From Mycobacterium paraense (GTDB lineage: Bacteria; Actinomycetota; Actinomycetes; Mycobacteriales; Mycobacteriaceae): a stretch of 64,000 nt of DNA. The DNA is taken from positions 248,001 to 312,000 of the forward strand of contig NZ_LQPM01000013.1 in NCBI RefSeq assembly GCF_002101815.1, written 5' to 3'. Shown here one piece after another: positions 35,706 to 44,247 of the stretch. Position 1 is the stretch's first letter. Each line of letters begins with the position of its first letter. Under the pieces are notes generated by a model that saw nothing but the letters and a program-made list of their open reading frames with translations, did no database searches and was not told where the DNA came from. The position numbers and the translations under genes are program-made.

Positions 35706-35727
35706 GTCGAGCGCTCCTCAGGTGTCG

Positions 35728-36045
35728 TTACCGAATCGGTGAAGACGCGGTCGGGTCAAGCAGTGTCGTCCGCACGTCGACGATGTCGCCGACGTCGAAG
35801 CCGGCCATGTCGGCGGCGAATTCCGGGCTGGCCATGATGCGCCGCGTGAGTTGGTCGGGGTCGGCGTCCGGCGGGTAGCCGATCAGCGCGACGAGCCGGT
35901 TCGCGTCGCCGCCACGTTCGGTCCACACACCGTGGGTGGTGACCCCGAAGGCCTCGAAGGTGGCCAGGTGCCGCGCCCAGTGCACGGTCGCGTACCGCCG
36001 CAGAGCTTCCGGCGATCGCAGGGTGTAGGTTCTGAGCTGAAACAT
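35728..36045 (-). CDS. NIPSNAP-family protein
   Basis: The 105-residue dimeric alpha/beta-barrel protein starts MFQLRTYTLRSPEALRRYATVHWARHLATFEAFGV, typical of NIPSNAP-type monooxygenase-like folds. It has LIGYPPDADPDQLTRRIMASPEFAADMAGF in its second half. Sits between DUF4267 and a membrane protein, in the same leftward run. Confidence 0.83.
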   Translation of the reverse strand: MFQLRTYTLRSPEALRRYATVHWARHLATFEAFGVTTHGVWTERGGDANRLVALIGYPPDADPDQLTRRIMASPEFAADMAGFDVGDIVDVRTTLLDPTASSPIR

Positions 36046-36093
36046 CGTAATCGGTTCCCTTTCAGTGGAATTCGACGGCGGATGTCGGGTCGG

Positions 36094-36570
36094 TCAGACC
36101 ATCAGCACAGCGCAGAGGGCGGCCACGGCCAGGCCCTGCAGTATCGCGCGAGCATCGATGATCGAATCCCACTTCGCTTGCAGCGCGCGCCCGCTCGGCA
36201 GCGGTCGTCCGGCTTCGGCGGCCGCGGTCAGTTGCCGGTTGATGGGCGCGCTCACCCGGGTGTAGAGCACCAGCCAGATCAGCAGCAGAACCAGGGCGGC
36301 GCCCGCCGCGATGGCCTGTGCCCGGTGCGCGCCGACCGCGGCCAGCACTGTCGTCGCCGCGGTGGCGACGACCCCGAGGACGCCGGGCACCGGCATGCGC
36401 CGGTCACCGTACCGATGCACGTGCCCCGTCACCGCGACCAGGGCATCGTCGTTCACCAACGCCAGCGCCGGCCGCAGCACCATCGCGCAGAACACGTCGG
36501 TGCCGTAGACCACGGCGGTGCCCAGCACCGCGATCAGCGCGGCGGCCCGGGTGATGTCGTCCAAAGCCAT
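36094..36570 (-). CDS. DUF1772/anthrone-oxygenase-like membrane protein
   Basis: The 158-residue protein has four predicted transmembrane segments and a DUF1772-like pattern: AVVYGTDVFCAMVLRPAL near residue 20, VHRYGDRRMP near 55, and VSAPINRQLTAAAEAGRPLPSGRALQAKWDS near 105-135. AGGGGAG precedes the ATG at 36570. The family also includes anthrone oxygenases, which act on aromatic polyketides, but the match is to the membrane-fold only. First leftward gene from the TetR divergent promoter. Confidence 0.72.
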   Translation of the reverse strand: MALDDITRAAALIAVLGTAVVYGTDVFCAMVLRPALALVNDDALVAVTGHVHRYGDRRMPVPGVLGVVATAATTVLAAVGAHRAQAIAAGAALVLLLIWLVLYTRVSAPINRQLTAAAEAGRPLPSGRALQAKWDSIIDARAILQGLAVAALCAVLMV

Positions 36571-36596
36571 GTCCCAACTCCCCTCACTGGTAAGTG

Positions 36597-36653
36597 CTAG
36601 CAACGCTAACCCTGTTGCGGGCTCGCGTCAATAGCGTTGCTAGATTTTCTAGC
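36597..36653. promoter_or_regulatory. TetR operator cluster in divergent promoter
   Basis: Two inverted copies of CTAGCAACGCTA (36597-36608; inverse copy TAGCGTTGCTAG at 36632-36643) each contain the dyad TAGC-N3-GCTA. A third, overlapping palindrome GCTAGA-TTT-TCTAGC spans 36639-36653. They fill the gap between the membrane gene (36570, leftward) and tetR (36670, rightward). Confidence 0.86.
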
Positions 36654-36669
36654 TGTGATACCCTTAGGC

Positions 36670-37260
36670 ATGGCCATCGAGGACCGCCGCGAGCGCGAAC
36701 GCGCCGCCCGCCGACAGCTGATCGTCGGAACCGCGCGCAAGCTGGCCGAGGCCGAAGGGTGGGACGCCGTCACCACCCGTCGGTTGTCCACGGAGATCGA
36801 GTACAGCCAGCCGGTGCTGTACAAGCACTTCGCCGGCATGGAGCAGATCGCCGACGCCGTCGCCCTCGACGGGTTCGCCGAACTCGCCGAGGTGATCCGG
36901 GCCGCCCACTCCGACACCGACGCGGGCGCTGACACCCTGACCCGGGTCGCAAAGGCGTATCTGGATTTCGCCCGCGACAACCCGGCGGTCTACGACGCCA
37001 TGTTCACCCGCACGACCGGCCTGCAATTCGCCGCCGACGACACGCCGCCCCAGCTCATCGAGGCCTTCGCCGCGTTGCATCAAGCGGTCGGCATGGTCAC
37101 CCGGGACGAGGACGCCGACACGCTCACCGAGGTTTTCTGGGCCGCGCTGCACGGGCTGGTCACGCTCGGCCGCACCGGACGGCTGCGCCCCGAGTACGAA
37201 TCGGACCGTCTCCAACTGCTCGTCCGCGAGTTCAGCGGCAGGCGGGAGAAGGCCCGCTAG
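36670..37260 (+). CDS. TetR-family transcriptional regulator
   Basis: The 196-residue regulator has a TetR helix-turn-helix at about 15-60: LIVGTARKLAEAEGWDAVTTRRLSTEIEYSQPVLYKHF. The C-terminal ligand domain contains LTRVAKAYLDFARDNPAVYDAMF. Divergent from the DUF1772-like gene, with three palindromes in the gap, so it should repress itself and the leftward run 36570-33982. Ends 23 bp before the terminator hairpin. Confidence 0.91.
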   Translation: MAIEDRRERERAARRQLIVGTARKLAEAEGWDAVTTRRLSTEIEYSQPVLYKHFAGMEQIADAVALDGFAELAEVIRAAHSDTDAGADTLTRVAKAYLDFARDNPAVYDAMFTRTTGLQFAADDTPPQLIEAFAALHQAVGMVTRDEDADTLTEVFWAALHGLVTLGRTGRLRPEYESDRLQLLVREFSGRREKAR

Positions 37261-37282
37261 GCGAAGCCTCAGCCGACACGAA

Positions 37283-37316
37283 AAATGGCTCCCGGAGTTA
37301 CCTCCGGGAGCCATTT
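37283..37316. terminator. Bidirectional perfect hairpin terminator
   Basis: Perfect 15-bp inverted repeat AAATGGCTCCCGGAG / CTCCGGGAGCCATTT with TTAC loop, between tetR (rightward) and tRNA-fMet (leftward). A-rich flank before and T-rich end after it permit it to serve both strands. Confidence 0.88.
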
Positions 37317-37320
37317 CACC

Positions 37321-37397
37321 TGGTAGCGGGGACAGGATTCGAACCTGCGACCTCTGGGTTATGAGCCCAGCGAGCTACCGAGCTGCTCCACCCCGCG
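37321..37397 (-). tRNA. Initiator tRNA-fMet (CAT)
   Basis: A 77-nt cloverleaf on the minus strand with anticodon CAT (loop CTCATAA). It bears initiator hallmarks: a C1-T72 mispair at the acceptor end and three G-C pairs (CTGGG/CCCAG) in the anticodon stem. The 3' CCA is encoded. D arm GAGC-AGCTCGGTA-GCTC and T arm GCAGG-TTCGAAT-CCTGT are intact. Its 5' side lies 66 bp from the DsbA-like stop. Confidence 0.95.
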
Positions 37398-37463
37398 TTG
37401 GTAAATGACAGGTTACCGAACGCGCGTCGCGGCGGCCAAATCGCGCCCTGACCAGGGCGTTGT

Positions 37464-38075
37464 TCAGCGGCGGACGCGCGCGGTCAGCTCGCCGAGGCGC
37501 ACGAAGTCGCCCACGGGCTGCAGCCCCACCATCAACCGGCCGTCGACCAGCCAGGCCGGGGTGCCGTCGACGCCGCGGTGGCGCGCCACCCACTCGGCCT
37601 GCCCGACGCCCATCACCGCGCTGCCGTCGGCCAGGGCGGCGTGCAGGCGGCCCACGTCGACGCCCGCCAGCACGGCGTGCCGGTCGATGACCGCCTGATC
37701 GTCGAGGTCCTCGCCCAAAACGAAATGCGCGTCGAACAGCCGGCGGTGCAACTCGGGGAAAGCGTCGGGCTCGTTGAGCCTCGCCCACTCCGCGGCCGCC
37801 AAGGCCCTTCGGCTGTGCGGTATCCGCCTGGGCCAGCGCAGCGGCATCGCCACGGCCCGGGCCTGCCGCTCGATCATGGCGTGCCGCGGCCCGTGGCCGA
37901 ACCTCATCGGCAGGCCACCGCGCGGCATGCCCGGGTGCGCCTGAAACGGCAACCGGACGACGTCGAACCCGGCGTCGACGAGAAGCGCGGTCCGATGCTG
38001 CCCGACATAGGAGAACGGGCACACGAAGTCGTACCAGTGCAGCACCGTGCGGTCGTCGTAGTAGTACTCAGTCAT
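37464..38075 (-). CDS. DsbA/FrnE-type oxidoreductase (HCCA-isomerase-like fold)
   Basis: The 203-residue protein of the DsbA superfamily starts MTEYYYDDRTVLHWYDFVCPFSYVG. The active-site pair is CPFS (Cys19, Ser22), so only one cysteine is present, resembling the glutathione/mycothiol-linked 2-hydroxychromene carboxylate isomerases rather than a disulfide oxidase. It has GVDGTPAWLVDGRLMVGL near residue 160, the family's cis-proline region. Overlaps the glycerate kinase by 8 bp. A paralogue with CPFC is at 53660. Confidence 0.82.
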   Translation of the reverse strand: MTEYYYDDRTVLHWYDFVCPFSYVGQHRTALLVDAGFDVVRLPFQAHPGMPRGGLPMRFGHGPRHAMIERQARAVAMPLRWPRRIPHSRRALAAAEWARLNEPDAFPELHRRLFDAHFVLGEDLDDQAVIDRHAVLAGVDVGRLHAALADGSAVMGVGQAEWVARHRGVDGTPAWLVDGRLMVGLQPVGDFVRLGELTARVRR

Positions 38076-39213
38076 GGTTTCCTCCCTGGCGCGGCATCGA
38101 TTCCCGGATCAGCGCTTCGGTGACCTGGGTGAGCAGGTGGGCGGCGTCCTGGGTGCAGCGCCGCGGGTCCGGCTCGAGCTCGGTCAGGGTGCGCACGGCG
38201 GCGAAGCCCGCCGCGCGGGCCTGGGCGCTGGTCAGGGTGGACACCCCGGCGATGGCGAAGGTCGGCACGCCCTGTTTGTGGGCGCACCGGGACACGCCCA
38301 CGGGCGCCTTGCCGCGCAGCGACTGCACGTCGAGCGATCCCTCGCCGGTCACCACCACCTTGGCGCCGGCCAGGTTTCGGTCGAGCTCGACGAGTTCGAG
38401 GATCATGTCGATGCCGGGCCGCATGCGCGCGCCCAGGACGGACAGCGCCGCGAACCCCACGCCCCCCGCGGCCCCGGCGCCGGGCTGGTTGCGGCAGTCG
38501 GTGTGGGTCGCCCGGTCGACGAGCTCCGCCCACCGGGTCAGGCCGCGTTCGAGGGCCGCCACCTGCTCGCCGTGGGCGCCCTTCTGGGGCCCGTAGACGA
38601 TCGCCGCGCCGTGCGGTCCGCACAGCGGGCTGTCCACGTCGGCGGCGAGCGTGAAGGCGCTCTCCCCGGCGGCGGGATGCAACCCGCTCAGGTCGAGGCG
38701 CGCGGCGTGCGCCAGGCCGCAACCGCCGGGCGGGATCGGATTGCCGTGGCGGTCAAGGATTTTCGCGCCGAGCGCGACGAGCATGCCGGCGCCGCCGTCG
38801 GTGCTCGCGCTACCGCCGACGGTGATGACGAGGTCGCGGCAGCCGTCGTCGAGCGCGAGGCCGATCACGCTGCCCAGGCCGTGGGTGGTGGCCGTCATCG
38901 GCGCGAGCGCCCCGGCGGGTAGCCGCTGGGAACCGCAGACGTCGGCCATCTCGATGACCGCGCGCGTGCCCTTCCGCGCGTAGGCGGTGTGCACCCGCGC
39001 ACCGGTGGGACCCGTGACGTAGGCGGGCATGCGCTGAAACCCGGCAGACAGCACGGCATCCAGGGTCCCCTCCCCGCCGTCGGCGACGGGGCAGGCGACG
39101 GTCGTCGCACCCGGATCGGCGCGCCACACGCCCTGCGCCATCGCCCGGGCGGCCTCGTCCGCGCGCAACGATCCCTTGAACTTGTCGGGCGCCAGGACGA
39201 TGTGGCCACCCAT
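38068..39213 (-). CDS. glxK: Glycerate 2-kinase (GlxK/GarK type)
   Basis: The 381-residue kinase of the glycerate kinase I family has APDKFKGSL at residue 7, VADGGEGTLDAV near 45, ITVGGSASTDGGAG near 130, and VTGEGSLDVQSL near 295. It phosphorylates glycerate (family product 2-phosphoglycerate) with ATP. The ATG overlaps the permease stop by 1 bp (TGATG) and its own end overlaps the DsbA-like gene. With hyi, glxR and gcl it closes the glyoxylate-to-2-phosphoglycerate route. Confidence 0.92.
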   Translation of the reverse strand: MGGHIVLAPDKFKGSLRADEAARAMAQGVWRADPGATTVACPVADGGEGTLDAVLSAGFQRMPAYVTGPTGARVHTAYARKGTRAVIEMADVCGSQRLPAGALAPMTATTHGLGSVIGLALDDGCRDLVITVGGSASTDGGAGMLVALGAKILDRHGNPIPPGGCGLAHAARLDLSGLHPAAGESAFTLAADVDSPLCGPHGAAIVYGPQKGAHGEQVAALERGLTRWAELVDRATHTDCRNQPGAGAAGGVGFAALSVLGARMRPGIDMILELVELDRNLAGAKVVVTGEGSLDVQSLRGKAPVGVSRCAHKQGVPTFAIAGVSTLTSAQARAAGFAAVRTLTELEPDPRRCTQDAAHLLTQVTEALIRESMPRQGGNHD

Positions 39214-40901
39214 CACACGACCATCCAGCCGAGCCACGAGGTGCTCTGCAGGTACACCAGCACACACATCAGGGCCAGCAGGAACAGGCTCCACTTGAAC
39301 ACCTTGCGGAACAGGTCCCCCTCTTTGCCCTTCATCTCCACCGCGGCGGTGGCGATGACCAGGCTCTGCGGCGAGAGCATCTTCCCGATCACGCCTCCCG
39401 ACGAGTTCGCCGCCGCCAGCAGGGTCGGGCTCAGGCCGGCCGCATGCGCGGCGCTGACCTGCAGCACCCCGAAGAGCGAGTTCGAGGAGGTGTCCGAACC
39501 GGTGACGGTGACCCCGAGCCAGCCGATGATCGGGGCGACGACCCCGAGCAGGCCGCCGGCGCCGGCGATCCACAGGCCCAGCGTGGTGGTCTCGCCGGAC
39601 AGGTTCAGCAGGTAGGCGAGCGCCAGCACCAGCCCGACGGTGATTGCGGCGCTGCGCAATTGGATCGCGGCCCGCGCGTAGGCCCGTACCGCCTGGCCCA
39701 CGGACGTGCGCAGCACGAGCATGGTGAGCAGCCCGCTGACGAAGAGCAATGTGCCCGCGGCGGAAAGGAAGTCGAGCTTGTAGATGGTCAGCGGGGAGGC
39801 CTTGTGCGCCGCATTGGCGACATGCAGGCCGGGCCAGGCGAAGCTGGTGCCGCCGTGCTTGAGCAGCGCGGTGAACGGCTTCCACATCGACAGCGAGAAG
39901 ATCGCGGTGACCATCACGTAGGGCGCATAGGCCAGCAGGACGTCCCTGCGGGAGTCGGCCACCTCGTCGCGCACCCCACTCGCCGCGTGGGCGGTCAGCA
40001 CGGCGCCATCGGGGCGGACCATCGGCGCTGTGGCGCTTGGTGTTTGGTGGGCGAGTTCGGCCTGCTGCGTCGCGCCCAGCAGTGGCGCCTTCGGGCGCCA
40101 CACCCGAAGCAGCAACACGATGGACCCGGCGCTGATGATCGATCCGGCGATGTCGGTGAGCTCGACGGAAAAGAAGTTCGAGCACAGGAATTGCACGACC
40201 GCGTAGACGCCGCCGCCCATCGCGGCCGCCGGCCACGCGTGTTTGAGGCCGGCGCGGCCGTCGACCATGAAGATCAGGATGAACGGCACGATGCAGGCCA
40301 GGATCGGCGTTTGCCGGCCGACCATGGCGCCCAGCGTGTCCAGGGGCAGCCCGGTGACCCCCGACAGCGCGACGATCGGGATGCCCAGTGAGGCGAACGC
40401 CACCGGGGCGGTGTTGGCCACCAGCGCCACGGCGGCGGCCTTCAGCGGCGGGAACCGCAGCGCGACCAGCATCAGCGACGTGATGGCCACCGGGGTGCCG
40501 AAGCCGGCCAGCCCCTCGATGAGCGCGCCGAAGCAGAACGCGACGATGACGGCCTGGATCCGCTGGTCCGGGGAGATCGAGGCCATCGACCGGCACAGCA
40601 CGTCGCGATGGCCGGTCTGCACGGTCAGGTTGTAGATCCAGATCGCGTTGAGCACCAACCACATAATCGGAAACATCCCGTAGGCGAAGCCGAGCACCGC
40701 CGAGTCGGCGACCTGCACCACCGGCATGTGATAGACCCCCCAGGCGATCAGCGCCGCCGTGCCGACGCCGACGGCGGCGGCGATGGGCGCGCGCACCCGA
40801 AGCCCGCCGAGCAGGACGAACATGATGACCAACGGCACCGCCGCGACGGCGGCGCTCCAGCCGAGGGAATGGGCGACGGGGGTGTAGTCGGGCTGGAACA
40901 T
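39213..40901 (-). CDS. lctP: LctP-family lactate/glycolate permease
   Basis: The 562-residue membrane protein has 13-14 predicted transmembrane segments and the L-lactate permease family pattern: MVLLV-like FVLLGGLRVRAPIAAAVGVG, FGALIEGLAGFGTPVAITS, and the C-terminal GSDTSSNSLFGVLQVSAAHAAGLSPTLLAAANSSGGVIGKMLSPQSLVIA. The family takes up lactate or glycolate by proton symport. Its place beside a GlcD-type oxidase and glyoxylate genes favours glycolate (inference). Last bases overlap the glycerate kinase start. Confidence 0.9.
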   Translation of the reverse strand: MFQPDYTPVAHSLGWSAAVAAVPLVIMFVLLGGLRVRAPIAAAVGVGTAALIAWGVYHMPVVQVADSAVLGFAYGMFPIMWLVLNAIWIYNLTVQTGHRDVLCRSMASISPDQRIQAVIVAFCFGALIEGLAGFGTPVAITSLMLVALRFPPLKAAAVALVANTAPVAFASLGIPIVALSGVTGLPLDTLGAMVGRQTPILACIVPFILIFMVDGRAGLKHAWPAAAMGGGVYAVVQFLCSNFFSVELTDIAGSIISAGSIVLLLRVWRPKAPLLGATQQAELAHQTPSATAPMVRPDGAVLTAHAASGVRDEVADSRRDVLLAYAPYVMVTAIFSLSMWKPFTALLKHGGTSFAWPGLHVANAAHKASPLTIYKLDFLSAAGTLLFVSGLLTMLVLRTSVGQAVRAYARAAIQLRSAAITVGLVLALAYLLNLSGETTTLGLWIAGAGGLLGVVAPIIGWLGVTVTGSDTSSNSLFGVLQVSAAHAAGLSPTLLAAANSSGGVIGKMLSPQSLVIATAAVEMKGKEGDLFRKVFKWSLFLLALMCVLVYLQSTSWLGWMVV

Positions 40902-42266
40902 CTAGAGCACCGCCCCCGGGTTGAGGATGTGCTGCGGATCGAGGGCCCCCTTGATGCGGCGGGTCAGTTCCATCACGTCGGGTCCCACCTGATCCGGCAG
41001 CCAGGCCTTCTTGAGCCGCCCCACGCCGTGCTCGCCGGTGATGGTGCCGCCGAGTTCGATTGCCAGATGCATGATTTCGCCGAACGCGAGGTGCGCTCGC
41101 CGGGACTGGTCGGGATCGGTGGGGTCGTGCACGATCAGCGGGTGGGTGTTGCCGTCGCCGGCGTGCGCGATGACCGCACAGACGATGTCGCGCTCCTTGG
41201 CGATGGCCTCGATCCCTTCGACGAGCGCGGGCAGCGCCGGCAGCGGCACGCCGACGTCCTCGAGCAGCAAATCGCCCAGGCGCTCGACGGCCGGGATGGC
41301 GAACCGCCGCGCCGCGGTGAACGCCTCGCCCTCCTTCGGGTCATCGGTGGCGAACACGTCGGTGGCGTTGGCGTGCGTGAAAACTTGTGCGATGAACGCC
41401 ATTTCGTTCTCCCGATCGCCGGGCGCGTCGGACTGGGCGATGAGCATCGCGCGGGCGCCGAGATCCAGGCCCATCTTGAGGTGGCTCTCGACCGCGGCGA
41501 TCGCGGTGTGGTCCATGAACTCGAGCATCGCGGGCCGCATGACCCGGGTGATGTTGCAGACCGCCTCGGTGGCGTCGCGCACCGAGGAGAACGAGGCCAC
41601 GACGGTGCTGGCGGGTGGCTGCGGCGGCAGCAGCCGCAGGGTCAGCTCGGTGATGACGCCGAGGGTTCCCTCGCTGCCCACGAACAGCTTGGTCAGCGAC
41701 AACCCGGCCGAGTCCTTCAGGCGAGGGCCGCCGAGGCGCAGCACGGTCCCGTCGGCCAGGACCACTTCCAGCCCGAGAATGTAATCGGTGGTGACGCCGT
41801 ACTTTACGCAGCACAGGCCACCCGCGTTGGTGGCGGCGTTGCCGCCGATGGAACAGAATTCGAACGACGACGGGTCGGGGGGATACCACAGGCCATGCTC
41901 GGCGACCGCCCGCTTCACCTCGGCGTTGGTCAGCCCCGGCTGCACCACCGCGGTGCGCGTCACCGGGTCGACCTCGATGCCGCGCATCAGCTCGGTGGTC
42001 AGCACGATGCCGCCGTCGACCGCCGTGGCGCCGCCCGACAAACCGGAGCCCGCACCGCGCGGCACCACCGGGACCCCGGCCGCGCTGGCCCACCGCAGCA
42101 CCGCCCGAACATCCTCGGTGCTCCTGGCCCGCACCACCGCCAACGGGTGCCCGGCGTCCGGATCCTTGGCGCGGTCCTGTCGGTAACCCTCGGTCACGTC
42201 GGGGTCGGTGAGCACGAGCAGGTTCGGGATGCTGGTGACGAGGTCGCGTTCGTGAAGTGCCGTCAT
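40902..42266 (-). CDS. glcD: GlcD-type FAD-binding (glycolate/2-hydroxyacid) oxidase
   Basis: The 454-residue flavoprotein has GAGSGLSGGATAVDGGIVLTTELM near residue 78 and CSIGGNAATNAGGLCCVKYG near residue 140, the PP-loop of the FAD_binding_4 family; FVGSEGTLGVITELTLRLLP is the FAD phosphate region. The C-terminal FAD_oxidase_C ends with IVCAVIAHAGDGNTHP and ITGEHGVGRLKKAW. Glycolate to glyoxylate is inferred from context; no GlcE/GlcF genes are present, so the electron acceptor is unclear. I use the ATG at 42266; an in-frame extension to 42329 crosses the operator at 42279. Confidence 0.85.
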   Translation of the reverse strand: MTALHERDLVTSIPNLLVLTDPDVTEGYRQDRAKDPDAGHPLAVVRARSTEDVRAVLRWASAAGVPVVPRGAGSGLSGGATAVDGGIVLTTELMRGIEVDPVTRTAVVQPGLTNAEVKRAVAEHGLWYPPDPSSFEFCSIGGNAATNAGGLCCVKYGVTTDYILGLEVVLADGTVLRLGGPRLKDSAGLSLTKLFVGSEGTLGVITELTLRLLPPQPPASTVVASFSSVRDATEAVCNITRVMRPAMLEFMDHTAIAAVESHLKMGLDLGARAMLIAQSDAPGDRENEMAFIAQVFTHANATDVFATDDPKEGEAFTAARRFAIPAVERLGDLLLEDVGVPLPALPALVEGIEAIAKERDIVCAVIAHAGDGNTHPLIVHDPTDPDQSRRAHLAFGEIMHLAIELGGTITGEHGVGRLKKAWLPDQVGPDVMELTRRIKGALDPQHILNPGAVL

Positions 42267-42278
42267 GGGCGAGATCCA

Positions 42279-42293
42279 TTTCGTATGTTGGAA
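42279..42293. promoter_or_regulatory. IclR-type operator 1 (glcD side)
   Basis: TTTCGTATGTTGGAA lies 13 bp upstream of the glcD-type start. It is nearly identical to the site at 42479 (TTTCGTATTGCGGAA). Confidence 0.62.
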
Positions 42294-42457
42294 TTTTGAT
42301 TTCGCTTGAGTCACGGTGGCATGGCTCACGTTTGGCTGTCAAAGGAAACCCCCGTTGTCAGTAGAGCTTTCGGCGAACTATGCCGTCCCTGAGCAGCCTT
42401 CACGCAAAATTTGCACTCGCAGCGGTTGACAACCCGCGCCGGGGGCGCCTTCACTTA

Positions 42458-42472
42458 TTCCATATTTTGATT
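42458..42472. promoter_or_regulatory. IclR-type operator 2, weak
   Basis: TTCCATATTTTGATT has the same 5-5-5 spacing pattern as the other sites (9 of 15 identical to operator 1). The surrounding 30 bp are AT-rich in a GC-rich context. Likely part of the hyi promoter. Confidence 0.4.
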
Positions 42473-42478
42473 CATTTA

Positions 42479-42493
42479 TTTCGTATTGCGGAA
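42479..42493. promoter_or_regulatory. IclR-type operator 3 (hyi side)
   Basis: TTTCGTATTGCGGAA ends 8 bp upstream of the hyi GTG at 42502. Dyad TTYCG...CGGAA. With operator 1 it frames the divergent glcD/hyi promoters (235 bp). Confidence 0.62.
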
Positions 42494-42501
42494 GGAATGT
42501 C

Positions 42502-43362
42502 GTGGCCCCTGCTACCTACTCGGTGAACTGCTCGATCCTGTTCACCGACCTGCCCCTGCTGAAGCGGCCGGCCGCGGCCCGGGCGGCAGGCTTCGAGGCC
42601 GTCGAGTTTTGGTGGCCGTTCGCCGAGGCGGCGCCGCCGGACTCCGACGTCGATGCGTTCGTCCGCGCCATCCGGAACGCCGGAATTCGGCTGAGCGGGT
42701 TGAACTTCGCGGCCGGTGACATGCCCGCCGGCGACCGCGGCATCCTGTCCGACCCGGGGTCGGTCACCGCGTTCCGGGACAGCGTGGACGTTGCCGTGGA
42801 GATCGCGAGCACGCTGGGCACCCGGGCATTCAACGCGCTCTACGGCAACCGCATCGAAGGACTGGCGCCGGCCGCCCAGGACGACGTGGCCGCGGAGAAT
42901 CTCGCGTATGCGGCTCAGGCCGCCCAACGCATCGGAGCCACGGTGCTCATCGAGCCGGTCAGCGGCGCACCGCGTTATCCCGTCCGGACCGCGGCCGATG
43001 CCGTCCGGGTTGTCGACCGGGTGCGCAGCCGCTCAGGGTACGAAAACCTGCGCGTGCTGGCCGATCTCTACCACCTGTACGTCAACGGCGACGACGTGGC
43101 GGTCGCGCTGCGGGCGCATGCCGACCGGGTCGGCCACGTCCAGATCGCGGACTCGCCGGGCCGCGGCGAGCCGGGGACCGGCGAGATCGCGCTCGCCAGT
43201 TATCTCGGGATCCTGCTCGACCGCGGGTACGACGGGTACATCGGCCTGGAATACAAGCCCAGCCGCCCCGACACCTTCGACTGGTTACCCGAAGCGGACC
43301 GGGGTCGCGGCGGCGTGAACATCGAATCCCTTGCGGCACTTGTGGAAACGAGGAGTCAATGA
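42502..43362 (+). CDS. hyi: Hydroxypyruvate isomerase
   Basis: The 286-residue TIM-barrel isomerase (AP-endonuclease 2 superfamily) has the Hyi features FTDLPLLKRPAAARAAGFEAVEFWWPF near 15-38, LYGNRIEG near 113, EPVSGAPRYPVRTA, and DLYHLYVNGDDV near 190, HVQIADSPGRGEPGTGEI and GLEYKPS. It converts hydroxypyruvate to tartronate semialdehyde. GTG start after GGAAGGAATGTC. Overlaps glxR by 4 bp (ATGA). Confidence 0.93.
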   Translation: MAPATYSVNCSILFTDLPLLKRPAAARAAGFEAVEFWWPFAEAAPPDSDVDAFVRAIRNAGIRLSGLNFAAGDMPAGDRGILSDPGSVTAFRDSVDVAVEIASTLGTRAFNALYGNRIEGLAPAAQDDVAAENLAYAAQAAQRIGATVLIEPVSGAPRYPVRTAADAVRVVDRVRSRSGYENLRVLADLYHLYVNGDDVAVALRAHADRVGHVQIADSPGRGEPGTGEIALASYLGILLDRGYDGYIGLEYKPSRPDTFDWLPEADRGRGGVNIESLAALVETRSQ

Positions 43363-44243
43363 GCACCATCGCTTTCATCGGGTTGGGCATCATGGGCAGC
43401 CCCATGGCATGCCACCTGGCCCGGGCCGGCCACAGCGTGGTCGGCTACAACCGTTCGCCCGGGCGCACCGCCGCGCTGGTCGAGGCGGGCGGGGTCGCGG
43501 CGGAATCGATCGAGGAGGCGGTCAAGGACGCCGACGTGGTGGCCGTCATGGTGCCGGACTCCCCCGATGTGCAGGCCGTGTTGGCCTCGGACGGTGGGGT
43601 TTTCGCGCACGCCCAGCCCGACACCCTGGTGATCGATTTCTCGTCGATCCGCCCCGACGTCACCAGGGAGCTGGCGGAGGAGGCCCAGCGTCGGGGGTTT
43701 CGCATGATCGACGCCCCGGTTTCCGGCGGTGAGGCCGGCGCCAAGAACGCGTCGCTGTCGATCATGGTCGGGGGCATCGGGCGTGACTTCGCCGAAGCCA
43801 AGCCGATTTTGGAGGTGGTCGGCAAGACCATCGTCCACGTCGGCCCCAACGGGGCGGGTCAGACCGTCAAGGCCGCCAATCAACTGATCGTCGCGGGCAA
43901 CATCGAGCTGCTCGCCGAGGCGATCACATTCCTGCGCGCCTACGGCGTCGATCTCGACGCGGCGATCAAGGTGCTGGGCGGCGGCCTGGCCGGCTCGGCG
44001 GTGCTGGATCAGAAGGCCCCGAAGATGTTGTCCCGCAACTTCTCCCCGGGATTCCGGATCGAGTTGCACCACAAGGACATGGGCATCGTGACCAGCGCGG
44101 CCCGCGAGGCCGACGTCGTCATCCCGTTGGGCGCGGTCGTGGCCCAACTGATGGCTTCCGCGCTCGCCAACGGCGACGGGGCCCTGGATCACTCGGGCCT
44201 GCTGCTGGGCGTCGAGCGGTTGTCGGGACGCGGGGAAAGCTAG
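43359..44243 (+). CDS. glxR: 2-Hydroxy-3-oxopropionate (tartronate semialdehyde) reductase
   Basis: The 294-residue beta-hydroxyacid dehydrogenase has the N-terminal [17 protein letters not shown] nucleotide motif, the substrate motif [22 protein letters not shown] near residue 120, and [14 protein letters not shown] with the catalytic Lys (near residue 170). It reduces tartronate semialdehyde to glycerate. Sits between hyi and gcl. Confidence 0.93.
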   Translation: MSTIAFIGLGIMGSPMACHLARAGHSVVGYNRSPGRTAALVEAGGVAAESIEEAVKDADVVAVMVPDSPDVQAVLASDGGVFAHAQPDTLVIDFSSIRPDVTRELAEEAQRRGFRMIDAPVSGGEAGAKNASLSIMVGGIGRDFAEAKPILEVVGKTIVHVGPNGAGQTVKAANQLIVAGNIELLAEAITFLRAYGVDLDAAIKVLGGGLAGSAVLDQKAPKMLSRNFSPGFRIELHHKDMGIVTSAAREADVVIPLGAVVAQLMASALANGDGALDHSGLLLGVERLSGRGES

Positions 44244-44247
44244 CCCG

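Noticed and set aside
38068..40662. One long minus-strand frame covering permease and glycerate kinase
   Set aside because: Only the part from 39213 down has glycerate kinase motifs; upstream it is an out-of-frame shadow of the permease.
42425..42447. TTGACA-type -35 element before hyi
   Set aside because: TTGACA at 42425 has no -10-like hexamer at 16-18 bp; nearest AT-rich hexamer is too far.
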